DNA from: JAWKZG01 sp041396125
Lineage (GTDB): Bacteria > Pseudomonadota > Gammaproteobacteria > Competibacterales > Competibacteraceae
DNA: 64,000 nt
Direction: 5' to 3'
NCBI GenBank assembly: GCA_041396125.1
Contig: JAWKZG010000002.1
Location: forward strand, 186,001 to 250,000
Each line of letters starts with the position of its first letter. Position 1 is the stretch's first letter. The translations under genes were made by a program, and so were the position numbers. Under the pieces are notes generated by a model that saw only the letters and a list, made by a program, of their open reading frames with translations, was not told the origin of the DNA and ran no database searches. Below, in pieces: positions 18,015 through 27,113 of this stretch.

Positions 18015-19583
18015 TCAGGCAGCACTTACCTGGGCCCAGGGCGAGGGCACAAAAGCCGCACCGGTCTGCTGCCCTGAGTTGTGATCAAAACTGACCAGAT
18101 TAGGGCAGGCGAACAGGGCCGGGTACACGCCGTGCTGGGCATCGAGGGTCTTGAACTGCTGCGCCAGCTGGGTACGAACAGCGGCCGGCAGTTTGGCATC
18201 CAGCGTGACGATATCGCTGCCGCTGACATCCAGCCGCGGCTGATGAAACGCGGCATCGACACTCAGACGGTGGTCAATCAGAAAAGAACATAACTGGAAA
18301 ATTGCTGGCATGATCCGGCGGCCGCCAGAGGCCCCCAGCGCAAAATGCAGCCCGTCATCGCGTTTGACAAACGTGGGGCACATATTGGACAGGGGTTTTT
18401 TGCCCGGTGCGATGGAGTTGGGCCGGCCCGGCCGCGGATCAAACCACATAATGCCGTTATTCATCAGTATGCCGGTCTGCGGCAACATGACCCGCGAACC
18501 GAATATTGACAGCAGCGTCTGGGTCACTGCAACGAAATTGCCTTCTTTGTCCACCACGCTCAGATGGGTGGTGCAGGACGGCTGACGCGCCTCGTCACTG
18601 TCGCCCATGGTGGCCAGCCGTTCGGCATACGTCTGCAGCAGGCTGTCGGCATAGCCGCGATAACTGTCTGCGGCCAGTGGCGTACCGGCCGGCACCTGTG
18701 CGCTCAGAAGTTCCAGCGCACGGGCCAGAGACGGCCCGGCGGTCAAGCCCGGAGCAAAATACACCTCAGCATCGCGATAACGGGTCTGGCCTGCTTCGAT
18801 AACACGGGGCTGGTAGCTTGCCAGATCGTCCAGACTGAGCTTGCCACCACCGGCCTGTACATCGGCAACCAGTGCCTGCGCCAGTTCGCCCTGATAAAAA
18901 TCCTGCGCCCCGGTGCTTGCCAGGCGTTCCAGCGTATCGGCCAGACGGCCTAACTGAATGCGTGGAAGCGGACCACCCCATTCTCCGACCGGTGGGAAAC
19001 CGTGCGGCAGGTAAACGCGCCGGCTTTCCTCGAACTGTGCCAGCTCGCGTGCTGCAGCAGTGATTTTTAAAGTAGCGTACCAGTCTATTGTCATGCCTTG
19101 TCGCGCCAGTTCAATCGCGGGCTGCAGGCTGTCGGCCCAGGAACGGCTGCCAAAGCGCTGCAAGGCGGCGTTGATCCCGGCTACATAACCTGGCACTGCG
19201 ATAGCGCTATAGCCCAGCAGGTTGCGATCCTCGACCACAGCCGGCCATTGAAACAGGTCGGCACCAACCCCCTCGGCCAGCGGATAATCTTCCGGGTTCA
19301 GCGCCTGAGGCGCCCGCATGCCAAAATCGATCGCGTAGGTTTTGTTCTCACGTGCTTGATGGATCAGCATAAAACCACCACCACCGATGCCACTCATCCA
19401 GGGTTCGACAGCACCGATAGCAGCACTGGCAGCGACCGCTGCGTCTACTGCATTACCACCGTCTGCCAAAATATTGGCACCGATTTCTGACGCAAGATAA
19501 TGGTGGCTGGCAACCAGGCCTTGCTGCCCTGTAACGGCAGGTTTGGACAGGTTCCAGGTTTCCGGGACAAAAGAGTGGCTCAT
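18015..19583 (-). CDS. Gamma-glutamyltranspeptidase-family protein
   Basis: N-terminal nucleophile hydrolase of the GGT family, 522 residues. It shows DGGNAVDAAVAA, the SGIGGGGFML block, and the processing site CTTHLSVVD, where T338 would be the new N-terminal nucleophile after self-cleavage. The C-terminal block PLSNMCPTF and GASGGRRI also fits. No signal peptide is visible (starts MSHSFVPETWNL), so the enzyme appears cytoplasmic, unlike the E. coli periplasmic Ggt. It lies 48 bp upstream of the MaoC gene on the same strand. Cytoplasmic members often act on gamma-glutamyl intermediates or other amides rather than glutathione; the substrate here is unknown. Confidence 0.88.
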   Translation of the reverse strand: MSHSFVPETWNLSKPAVTGQQGLVASHHYLASEIGANILADGGNAVDAAVAASAAIGAVEPWMSGIGGGGFMLIHQARENKTYAIDFGMRAPQALNPEDYPLAEGVGADLFQWPAVVEDRNLLGYSAIAVPGYVAGINAALQRFGSRSWADSLQPAIELARQGMTIDWYATLKITAAARELAQFEESRRVYLPHGFPPVGEWGGPLPRIQLGRLADTLERLASTGAQDFYQGELAQALVADVQAGGGKLSLDDLASYQPRVIEAGQTRYRDAEVYFAPGLTAGPSLARALELLSAQVPAGTPLAADSYRGYADSLLQTYAERLATMGDSDEARQPSCTTHLSVVDKEGNFVAVTQTLLSIFGSRVMLPQTGILMNNGIMWFDPRPGRPNSIAPGKKPLSNMCPTFVKRDDGLHFALGASGGRRIMPAIFQLCSFLIDHRLSVDAAFHQPRLDVSGSDIVTLDAKLPAAVRTQLAQQFKTLDAQHGVYPALFACPNLVSFDHNSGQQTGAAFVPSPWAQVSAA

Positions 19584-19977
19584 GCGGATTCCTTTACTGG
19601 TAAGGGGTGGTTAAGGCAACTGGATAAACTGCCATTATAAGAAAGCTGGCGTGTGATACCAATGCCAGGCGCTCTGCGCATAAAACGCAGTAAACAGCAG
19701 GATCCAGAACACTGCGGGCTGTTTTTGCTTTCTTCCTGAGCTGTTTTCTAACCTGGCCACTCAATCTGGCTGCCCATTTCGACTACCCGACCCGGTTCAT
19801 TTTGGACTCAGATAGTCATTTTTTACTTATTTTGTAAAAAGGAAAGATGTAATATTTTCTTTTTATTTTTATAAATAATTGAAATTTATTTGTTTTTATA
19901 GATATGGCATAAGGAATGCAATTCAGAAAATCACGAATCGGCAATTAAAGCCATAAGGCAAGCAAAGGAATACGACG
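19584..19977. other. Intergenic region between divergent GGT and small gene
   Basis: No gene recognised in 394 bp. The left half is of ordinary composition with an imperfect hairpin around AACAGC (about 19691) and GCTGTTTTT (about 19721). The right half (about 19810-19920) is strongly AT-rich with runs of T and A and probably contains the promoter of the small gene at 19978. Confidence 0.6.
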
Positions 19978-20337
19978 ATGAAATCGACAGCCAGCACACA
20001 GTACCAAGTAAAGCACCAGCAGATGCTGTCGGTTGCCGTCCTGAAGGAACAGAACAAGCGCTTTAAAAATACCGGTGGCCGTAGCCAGGAAAACCGCAGT
20101 GAAGGGTTCCGGCCTGCTTTCAGCGATACCAGCACCGGTACGATTTACCCGTCATGCTTTGCTGACGGTCGGCCCGCCCCGATGCATTTACTGGATGGTT
20201 TGCCCGCTGAAGTTGTGCTGGCGCGCAGTGCTTCAGGTCGGGTCATTGCGATTAAAGAGTCAGTCGTTGCCGGATTCGTCAAAGCGGGCCAGTTTTATAC
20301 CCGTGAACAAGCTGCTGCTGCAGTAACCACCCACTGA
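19978..20337 (+). CDS. Hypothetical protein, 119 residues
   Basis: Not recognised with certainty. The protein begins with a polar, Gln/Lys-rich segment (residues 1-45), followed by a compact part with TGTIYPSCFADGRPAP, HLLDGLPAEVVLAR and AIKESVVAGFVKAGQFYTREQAA. No signal peptide or membrane segment is visible. The ATG follows GGAA in an AT-rich leader. The second half resembles short hypothetical proteins seen in gammaproteobacterial accessory regions, but no function is assigned. A smaller gene follows after 38 bp and may be co-transcribed. Confidence 0.7.
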   Translation: MKSTASTQYQVKHQQMLSVAVLKEQNKRFKNTGGRSQENRSEGFRPAFSDTSTGTIYPSCFADGRPAPMHLLDGLPAEVVLARSASGRVIAIKESVVAGFVKAGQFYTREQAAAAVTTH

Positions 20338-20375
20338 AACCTAGCATTTAAATAGTTTGATACAAGGAATTTATC

Positions 20376-20540
20376 ATGATTATTAGCGACCGTTATGACA
20401 TCGACCATGAACTTGAGCAGGAACAACCGCAACGCTGGTTGGATGCCGATCTGGAAAGTGAAATTCCAGAAGCCCCGGAAAGCTGGGGGCTGAATGACTT
20501 CGATGATGTATTGAGTAGTGCGGGTTACAAAGTCCACTGA
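20376..20540 (+). CDS. Small acidic protein, 54 residues
   Basis: Short frame from ATG 20376 to TGA 20538, preceded by AAGGA at suitable spacing. The product (starts MIISDRYDIDHELEQ) is very acidic, rich in Asp and Glu, with a Trp-containing core RWLDADLESEIPEAPESW and a C-terminal FDDVLSSAGY helix-like part. It has no signal peptide or membrane segment. It lies 38 bp after the 119-residue gene, so the two may be a pair. Real coding is likely from the ribosome site and composition, but it is unproven. Confidence 0.55.
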   Translation: MIISDRYDIDHELEQEQPQRWLDADLESEIPEAPESWGLNDFDDVLSSAGYKVH

Positions 20541-20637
20541 GTTATCAATTTTTATGCCTGTTTCTCCGACCACCTGACCCGGTCGTCACAACCATACGAC
20601 GGCCGGGTCATTGCCGCACTGATCAACACCCGCTGAC

Positions 20638-21009
20638 TTACTCCGCGCTAACCTGCTGTTGTAGCCGTCGGCTGCGCACATAGCCTAGTGCAGTAGCAAA
20701 TAACAATACGCTCAGCAGTATTTCCGCACCACTCAGCTTCAGGTCGTCGCCACCTGAAAATTCAAACACCCCCCAGACAAAATAATACAGTGCCAGCAGG
20801 CTGGTCAGTGTATGTGTGGAAATCCGCGCATATAACAGGCCACGCAATGGCAGCAGTAAAGGACCAACCTGGGCCAGCAGCGCCAACGCAGGTGGAAAAT
20901 AGTGCGGCGGTGCCAGCCAGCTGATCTTGGCGATCAGCAAAAAAAACAGGCTGAAATACGCCAGCAGGGTCAGCCAGCGCCAGACCGATGCATTACCAAA
21001 TAATGTCAT
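20638..21009 (-). CDS. DUF2069 membrane protein
   Basis: 123 residues with four hydrophobic segments, beginning MTLFGNASVWRWLTLLAYFSLFFLL and containing RGLLYARISTHTLTSLLALYYFVWG, the typical signature of the DUF2069 inner-membrane family of gammaproteobacteria. The start overlaps the stop of the wrbA-like gene by 4 bp (ATGA), the gene order commonly seen for this family. Function is not known. Confidence 0.88.
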   Translation of the reverse strand: MTLFGNASVWRWLTLLAYFSLFFLLIAKISWLAPPHYFPPALALLAQVGPLLLPLRGLLYARISTHTLTSLLALYYFVWGVFEFSGGDDLKLSGAEILLSVLLFATALGYVRSRRLQQQVSAE

Positions 21010-21621
21010 ATCCTGGCATCCTTGGGAGAGGGTTCATGTAAGCGAATGGCTATCGTGGCGAGTCTTTCACCCAGCGCCACGGCCAGTTTTTTCTCGTCCT
21101 CACTCAAGGGTTGCGGTTTGGCCGTACCGGCAACATGACTGGCACCATAAGGCGTACCGCCACTGCGGGTCGTGCTCAGGGCAGGCAAGGTGTAGGGCAG
21201 ACCCAGCAGCAGCATGCCATGGTGCAGCAGAGGTAACATCATGCTTAACAGGGTGCTCTCCTGACCGCCATGCAGAGTCGAGGTGGAGGTGAATACGGCG
21301 GCAGGTTTGCCCACTAGGGTGCCACGCTGCCAAAGTGCGCCGGTACTGTCCAGAAAATATTTCAGGGAGCAGCCATGGCACCGAAACGGGTCGGGCTGCC
21401 CAGCGCCAGACCGGCACATTGCGCCAGATCGTCCAGAGTGGCATACGGGGACCGTCGGCTGGAATGGCGTCCGCTACAGCTTCGCAGACTGTGGAAACAG
21501 GTGCCACTGTGCGCAGGCGTGCCTGCGTGCCGGCTACGCTGTCCACACCGCGCGCAATCTGGTGAGCAAGTGCAGCTGTATTGCCGCTGCGGCTATAGTA
21601 CAGAATCAATATATCGAGCAT
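21006..21621 (-). CDS. WrbA-like NAD(P)H:quinone oxidoreductase (two frameshifts)
   Basis: Flavodoxin-fold enzyme reducing quinones by two electrons. The N-terminus MLDILILYYSRSGNTAALAHQIARGV carries the FMN phosphate-binding loop; later segments are GSPTRFGAMAAP, KYFLDSTGALWQRGTLVGKPAAVFTST and GTPYGASHVAG. Two breaks each correspond to one missing base in a run of C on the coding strand: 21447-21450 (DGP then PYATLDDL) and 21365-21367 (AMAAP then LKYF). Repaired, the protein is 205 residues, normal for this family. It is translationally coupled to DUF2069. Confidence 0.88.
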
Positions 21622-21767
21622 CGTAGGATAGGCGTAAAAACAGTATGTTGAATGCTATTGACGGTGTATTGCCCTAGTGCTAGTGTGAAATACCACCAGA
21701 ATTCAGGACTATGATTATCACACTGCCGCTGGCTCCTTGTCGGAGGTGGCGATGGTTCAGCTTAAGC

Positions 21768-22085
21768 ATGAAAAAAAACAGTTTACTTTTATATCTCGTA
21801 TTGTTGACAGGTTGCGTATTTGCTGCGCCGGTGCAAGAAATGAGCGATGCCCGACAGGCGATCCGATCCGCTGAGGAAGCCGGTGCCAGCCAGTTCTCGC
21901 CGGAGAAGCTGGGGACGGCTCAGAGTCTGTTGCAACAGGCGCAGCGCTGGCTGGACCAGAAAGCCTATGGTAATGCCCGCCAGTATGCCCTGGATGCACG
22001 TGATGAAGCTATTGTCGCGCGCGAGATTGCGCTATCCAAAGGTGCTCTCCGTAACAACGGCTCCAATACCCTGCGCCTTGAATAA
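21768..22085 (+). CDS. DUF4398-like outer-membrane lipoprotein
   Basis: 105 residues starting MKKNSLLLYLVLLTGC. This is a lipoprotein signal peptide with lipobox LTGC, so Cys 16 should be lipidated. The mature part is a helical hairpin: PVQEMSDARQAIRSAEEAGASQF, EKLGTAQSLLQQAQRWLDQKAYGNARQYALDARDEAIVAREIAL, the pattern of DUF4398. Such proteins sit at the outer membrane with unknown function. The ATG at 21768 is preferred over an upstream in-frame ATG because it places the signal peptide at the N-terminus. Confidence 0.8.
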   Translation: MKKNSLLLYLVLLTGCVFAAPVQEMSDARQAIRSAEEAGASQFSPEKLGTAQSLLQQAQRWLDQKAYGNARQYALDARDEAIVAREIALSKGALRNNGSNTLRLE

Positions 22086-22127
22086 CACACGGGTTCTGTC
22101 ATACACGATCAATAATACGGCAATACG

Positions 22128-22391
22128 ATGGTTAAACGTTTCATCATCAGCGGCAGAGTACAAGGGGTGTTTTTCCGGGCATCAACCCGTGCCCAGGCCG
22201 AGCGACTTGGTGTGACCGGTTATGCCATGAACCTGTCTGATGGTCGGGTAGAGGTCATCGCCTGCGGCGATCTGGAGCAGCTGCAACAGTTGCACGAGTG
22301 GCTTTGTCAAGGCCCGTCGCAAGCGCGGGTCGACCGGGTTGAAGAACACGCCTGTGAAGCTCAATTTTACGCCAGTTTTACAGTTTGTTGA
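22128..22391 (+). CDS. acyP: Acylphosphatase
   Basis: Small cytosolic hydrolase of acyl phosphates, 87 residues. The signature GRVQGVFFRAST holds the catalytic Arg. The second motif TGYAMNLSDGRVEVIACG holds the catalytic Asn. These match the family well, although the C-terminus is short. It lies 42 bp after the lipoprotein gene. Confidence 0.93.
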   Translation: MVKRFIISGRVQGVFFRASTRAQAERLGVTGYAMNLSDGRVEVIACGDLEQLQQLHEWLCQGPSQARVDRVEEHACEAQFYASFTVC

Positions 22392-22596
22392 TCAAACACA
22401 GCAGCTAAGCGACAGATTACCAATGTCCGTTAAATTTTTTTAAAAATTTGCATCGATAACAGTTATAAATTAATTTCAATATTTTTTAAGTTGTTGAAAT
22501 ATATTAATTGTTTTTGTTTGGTGAAAAAATCTCCAATCTAAAGAAACAGATGCTTTTTCGTGAGCTTGGATGCTGTCAATAGGGTCTAAAAAACAA
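22392..22596. other. AT-rich intergenic stretch next to DnaA boxes
   Basis: The non-coding gap between acyP and the convergent proS spans 22392-22713. From about 22430 to 22530 it is nearly all A and T, far from the regional composition, and could unwind easily. It directly precedes the DnaA-box palindrome at 22597-22623. No reading frame or RNA gene was recognised. Confidence 0.6.
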
Positions 22597-22623
22597 AGTT
22601 ATCCACAGGTTCTGTGGATAACT
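22597..22623. promoter_or_regulatory. Perfect palindrome of two consensus DnaA boxes, also a candidate proS terminator
   Basis: Arms 22597-22607 and 22613-22623 are perfect 11-bp inverted repeats around a 5-base loop. Each contains the strict DnaA 9-mer TTATCCACA (22599-22607 forward, 22613-22621 reverse). Read on the minus strand, downstream of proS, the hairpin is followed by TTGTTTTTT, so it is also a good intrinsic terminator for proS. Both roles are possible. Confidence 0.75.
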
Positions 22624-22713
22624 GGAAAAATTTGATGTTTGCAAAAGGCTTAGGCGTGACATTTTTGTGACGGCAGGTCGCCGCCACAGTAATTGTCGAA
22701 TACCGGGCCTAAA

Positions 22714-24413
22714 TCAAGCCAACCGCGCCTTGACAAATTCCGTTAATTGCTGCAGAGCAACAAAAGTATTTTCCGTGTCGGTGCGCGCCCTGTATTCGGC
22801 CTGGCCCGTATCGAGTCCTTTATCGCTGAGGACAATCCGGTGAGGGATGCCAAGCAGCTCCATTTCAGCGAACATTACACCGGGCCGTACATTACGGTCT
22901 TCCATCAAGACATCGATGCCGGCTGCGGTCAATTCCTGATAGATTTTTTCAGCCTGCTCGCGCAAACGCAATGATTTTTGGATATTGATAGGTAACAATG
23001 CCACTTGAAAAGGCGCCAGTGCCTTGGGCCAGATGATGCCTTTATCGTCATGATTCTGCTCGATGGCGGCCGCTACAATCCGTGTAACGCCAATGCCGTA
23101 ACAGCCCATTTGCAGAGTGATCTGTTTACCATCCTCGCCGAGCACGCCAGCATTCAGGGCTTTACTGTACTGATCGCCCAGCTGGAAAATGTGGCCAACT
23201 TCGATGCCGCGCACAATCCGCAGCGGACTACCGTCATGCGGACTGGGATCACCCTCACAAATATTGCGTAAATCAAGCGCTTCCGGTTCCGGCAGATCAC
23301 GCCCCAATTGACACCGGTCAGATGTTTGCCATCCTGATTGGCACCGCACACAAAATCTGCACAATGGGCTGCGCTGTAGTCGGCCAGCACCGGGATATCC
23401 AGACCGACCGGACCCAGCGAGCCCGGAGCGCAGCCGGTGACTGCCCGAATGCGCTCTTCTTTGGCGAAGGTTAATGGTTTGGCGATCTGTGGCAGTTTTT
23501 CCGCTTTTACGATGTTCAGCTCGTGATCCCCGCGCAGACAAAGCGCAACCAGGCCGCCATCACTGCCTTCAACCAGCAATGTCTTGAGGGTCTGAGTCAG
23601 CGGCACATGCAGAAAATCGCATAATTCAGCCATGGTGTGTACGCCGGGTGTGGCTACGGTTTCCAGGGCTGCGTTCGCCGCCGGCCGGGTCTTCGCAGGC
23701 GGCCGGGTCGGCACCATTTCCACATTGGCAGCGTAGTCGTTGGCGAAGGCGATGGCGTCTTCGCCGGAATCCGCCAGCACATGGAATTCCTGGGTCTGGT
23801 TGCCGCCGATCGAGCCACCATCAGCGACCACTATCCGATATTCCAGGCCGAGCCGGTCGAAGATGCGGATATACGCGTCACGCATGATCTCGTAGCTGCG
23901 TTGCATACCAGCCTGATCCAGGTCGAATGAGTAGGCGTCTTTCATGATAAATTCCCGCGCCCGCATTACGCCGAAACGAGGGCGTATTTCGTCGCGGAAT
24001 TTGGTCTGGATCTGATACAGATTGAGCGGCAGTTGTTTATAACTCCTGATATCGTTGCGAACCAAATCGGTGATGACTTCTTCATGGGTGGGGCCGAGAC
24101 AGAAATCCCGCGCGTGACGGTCTTTAAAGCGCAGCAGTTCAGGGCCGTATTTTTCCCAGCGACCGGATTCCTGCCAGAGCTCGGCAGGTTGTACGGAGGG
24201 CATGAAGACTTCCAGCGCACCGGCCCGGTTCATCTCTTCGCGTACGATAGCTTCGACCTTGCGCACTACGCGCAGTCCCAGCGGTTGCCAGATATAGATG
24301 CCAGCGGCCAGACGGCGGATCATGCCGGCCCGAAGCATCAGCTGGTGACTGACGATTTCCGCATCGGTCGGTGTTTCCTTAAGAGTGGGAAGATGAAATT
24401 GGGATGTGCGCAT
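22714..24413 (-). CDS. proS: Prolyl-tRNA synthetase (frameshifted)
   Basis: Class II synthetase charging tRNA-Pro, of the E. coli (ProRS-I) type with an editing domain inserted between motifs 2 and 3. Motif 1 region EEMNRAGALEVFMPSVQPAELW, motif 2 FRDEIRPRFGVMRAREFIMKDAYSF, editing domain about 225-400, motif 3 GCYGIGVTRIVAAAIEQ and the anticodon domain at the end are all visible. The frame breaks at 23302-23305: LTGVNWG should continue RDLPEPEALDLRNI, and one base is missing in a run of G on the coding strand. Repaired length is about 566 residues, normal for the family (572 in E. coli). Confidence 0.95.
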
Positions 24414-24533
24414 TGCGTATACTCGGAATTTATAGGTGGATTAGTCTTAAATAGCAGTAATCAACGGGCGCTGCAGCGAGCGCTGAGCGCGTCATAGTAC
24501 GGTGAGCCACTCCAGCTGTGAAGCAGCAAGCGC

Positions 24534-24971
24534 TCAGTCGCACCAGTAGCTGACATCTTTTTGGGCTTGCGCCAGTGCGGCCTGGCGTTGTTCGGTGTTC
24601 AGCAGCGATTTGTTACCGTCCTCATCGCTGACGACAACCTCTTTGCCGCTCTGCAGGGTGGCCAGATTGGCGCGCGCCACCTCACAGTTCTTCTGCTTCG
24701 GATCATCAGAAGCCGTATTGTCGCTGCTGTTGTCAGCTTCGGATTGCTCGCTGCTTGGCGTTTCAGCGGCGACCGGTGTCGGCGCGGGTATAGTACGCAG
24801 CTGGATACAGGAATAGCCTTCCTTAGGTAAATCAAGATATTCAATACTGCCATCAGGTGTAACACACTTGTAGGTCACGGCCGAGAGGGCAGGCTGCAGC
24901 GGCGAAAAAAACAGCGGCAGACCAAGGCCCAGGCTTAGCAGCAATGTTGCAGACAGGTTTTTAGCGTTCAT
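24534..24971 (-). CDS. Exported DUF4124-type protein
   Basis: 145 residues with an N-terminal signal peptide (MNAKNLSATLLLSLGLGLPLFF, cleavage likely near ALSA). The DUF4124-like core VTYKCVTPDGSIEYLDLP has two likely disulfide cysteines. After a Ser/Asp/Glu-rich linker comes CEVARANLATLQSGKEVVVSDEDGN and a final Trp-Cys. It is probably periplasmic with unknown function. It precedes proS on the same strand with a 120-bp gap. Confidence 0.78.
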   Translation of the reverse strand: MNAKNLSATLLLSLGLGLPLFFSPLQPALSAVTYKCVTPDGSIEYLDLPKEGYSCIQLRTIPAPTPVAAETPSSEQSEADNSSDNTASDDPKQKNCEVARANLATLQSGKEVVVSDEDGNKSLLNTEQRQAALAQAQKDVSYWCD

Positions 24972-25359
24972 AGTGGACTCTCAGGGTAAATACCTAGGGT
25001 TAGATTCGGGATTAGATTCAGGGTTATGTTCTGGCATCATATCTAAGTCTTCAGATTATTATAATTATTATAAGAAATTGTCGGATTCTATGTGCGCTGC
25101 TTGACCTTTACCCGCAATACCATTAACTTTCCGCGTCTCAGCAAAACTAAATGCTCATTTTTTGAATGGGCTTTTCTTAACAGCTCTGGTACCGCAGTTG
25201 TCGATTTTGTCACTTAAGGTGTTGGCATTTCGTATTTTTCACAGGGTTTTCCCTGGCGAGAATGTTCCGGCTGGTCGCCCATAGAGATAGCTACTGAGTT
25301 TACGTTTCTGCTGTTATTCCGACTCACGTTATATTCGCATTTTTGAGGAGACTCACGCT
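24972..25359. other. Divergent intergenic region upstream of ilvI and the DUF4124 gene
   Basis: No gene recognised. Near the DUF4124 start is a short imperfect tandem repeat of GGGTTAGATTC and GGGATTAGATTC (24997-25019), with a partial third copy to 25026. An AT-rich inverted block (about 25054-25073) contains TATAAT-like sequence suited to divergent promoters. The remaining 250 bp form a long ilv leader; no leader peptide rich in Ile, Leu or Val codons was recognised. Confidence 0.55.
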
Positions 25360-27102
25360 GTGGAACTGACTGGCGCCGAGGCCCTTGTTCGTTGTCTGAA
25401 AGAAGAGGGTGTCGAGTTTGTGTTCGGCTACCCGGGTGGTGCGGTATTGCATATCTATGATGCCTTTTATGCGCAGAATGATATCAAGCACATCCTGGTT
25501 CGCCATGAGCAAGCGGCGACGCACGCCGCCGATGGATACGCAAGAGCAACCGGCAAACCGGGGGTTGTCCTGGTGACGTCCGGGCCCGGGTTGACCAATG
25601 CTGTAACCGGTATTGCAACGGCCCATATGGATTCTATCCCGATGGTTGTACTGTCTGGTCAGGTTCCTACCAAGCTGATCGGTAACGATGCCTTTCAGGA
25701 AGTTGACTCCGTTGGCATAACCCGCCCCTGCGTAAAGCATAATTTTCTGGTCAAAGACGTGGCCGATCTGGCGCTGACGATAAAAAAAGCGTTTTATATC
25801 GCCAGCACAGGCCGTCCCGGCCCCGTTCTGGTTGATCTGCCGAAAGATGTGACCAATGCACTGGTGCAGTTCGAGTACCCGTCAAAGATTAAGATGCGTT
25901 CGTATAATCCCACGGTGAAAGGACATACCGGTCAGATCCGCAAAGCGGCTCAGCTTATGACCTCGGCCCAGCGTCCGATCATCTACAGTGGCGGTGGTGT
26001 CGTCATTGGCAATTCCTCCAAGGAGTTGATCGAACTGACCCGGCTGCTCGGTTATCCGATCACCAATACCCTGATGGGGTTGGGTGCTTATCCTGCCACG
26101 GACGCTCAGTTTGTTGGCATGCTGGGTATGCACGGCACCTATGAAGCCAATATGTGTATGCATGAATGTGATGTCATGATTGCCATTGGCGCGCGCTTCG
26201 ATGATCGTATCACGGGCAATCTGGAAAAATTCGCCCCTTACGCCCGTATTGTGCATATTGATATTGACCCCTCGTCGATTTCCAAAAATGTCAAAGTGGA
26301 AGTGCCGATCGTGGGTGAGGTCTCCAATGTTCTGCGCTCTTTACTGGCAGTGATCAAGGAAGAAAAACTGGAGCCGGATCGGGATGCTTTGGCGAAATGG
26401 TGGCAACAGATCGATACCTGGCGCGGGGTGGAGTCGCTCAAGTACAGTAACAGCGATACCATCATTAAACCGCAGTTCGTGGTTGAGAAACTGTATGAAG
26501 TAAGCGGTGGCGGCGCCATCGTGACCTCCGATGTCGGACAGCACCAGATGTGGGCGGCGCAGTATTATCACTTCGATCTGCCGCGCCGCTGGATCAACTC
26601 GGGCGGCCTTGGCACTATGGGGTTTGGTCTGCCGGCGGCGATGGGCGCAAAACTCGCATTTCCGGATCTCGACGTGGCCTGTGTGACTGGCGAGGGCAGC
26701 ATTCAGATGATGTTGCAGGAGCTTTCCACCATGCTGCAATACCAGGCACCGGTGAAAATCGTCAATCTGAACAACCGTTACCTCGGCATGGTGCGGCAGT
26801 GGCAGGAGTTCTTCTACGACAAGCGGTACTCCATGTCGTATATGGATGCGCTGCCGGATTTCGTCAAACTGGCTGAGGCCTATGGTCATGTCGGTATGAA
26901 AATCGAACGGCCCAGCGATGTCGAAGCTGCCCTGCGCGAGGCGTTCAGCCTGAAAGACCGGACTGTATTTATGGATTTCATCACCGATCCGGAAGAAAAC
27001 GTTTATCCGATGATCCCGGCTGGCGGCGCTCACAATGAAATGTTGCTGGCGGGGCGCGATGAAATGAGATCAACTCACGAAGATGGCATGGTCCTGGTGT
27101 AG
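25360..27102 (+). CDS. ilvI: Acetolactate synthase large subunit
   Basis: ThDP/FAD enzyme that condenses pyruvate with pyruvate or 2-oxobutyrate, the first common step of valine, leucine and isoleucine synthesis. It has 580 residues, starting at GTG behind GAGGAG. Features are VFGYPGGAVLHIYDA, the catalytic Glu in RHEQAATHAADGYAR, the FAD-domain block, the ThDP motif GEGSIQMMLQELSTM...NLNN and RQWQEFFYDKRYS. The metal motif reads GEG where GDG is usual, still an acidic ligand. It is followed 11 bp later by the regulatory subunit gene. ilvB is an equally valid name; ilvI is chosen because ilvH and ilvC follow. Confidence 0.95.
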   Translation: MELTGAEALVRCLKEEGVEFVFGYPGGAVLHIYDAFYAQNDIKHILVRHEQAATHAADGYARATGKPGVVLVTSGPGLTNAVTGIATAHMDSIPMVVLSGQVPTKLIGNDAFQEVDSVGITRPCVKHNFLVKDVADLALTIKKAFYIASTGRPGPVLVDLPKDVTNALVQFEYPSKIKMRSYNPTVKGHTGQIRKAAQLMTSAQRPIIYSGGGVVIGNSSKELIELTRLLGYPITNTLMGLGAYPATDAQFVGMLGMHGTYEANMCMHECDVMIAIGARFDDRITGNLEKFAPYARIVHIDIDPSSISKNVKVEVPIVGEVSNVLRSLLAVIKEEKLEPDRDALAKWWQQIDTWRGVESLKYSNSDTIIKPQFVVEKLYEVSGGGAIVTSDVGQHQMWAAQYYHFDLPRRWINSGGLGTMGFGLPAAMGAKLAFPDLDVACVTGEGSIQMMLQELSTMLQYQAPVKIVNLNNRYLGMVRQWQEFFYDKRYSMSYMDALPDFVKLAEAYGHVGMKIERPSDVEAALREAFSLKDRTVFMDFITDPEENVYPMIPAGGAHNEMLLAGRDEMRSTHEDGMVLV

Positions 27103-27113
27103 AGCGGCATAGC

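Noticed and set aside
20638..21009. Toxin-antitoxin interpretation of the short membrane-protein gene beside the small genes at 20 kb
   Set aside because: The sequence is a clear DUF2069 protein overlapping wrbA on the opposite strand, a known conserved arrangement.
22430..22623. Chromosomal replication origin
   Set aside because: Only two DnaA boxes, and none of dnaA, dnaN, gidA or rpmH nearby; a titration or regulatory site, or a terminator, fits better.
26341..27033. 230-codon minus-strand open frame opposite ilvI
   Set aside because: Antisense to the conserved ThDP domain of ilvI; no independent support.
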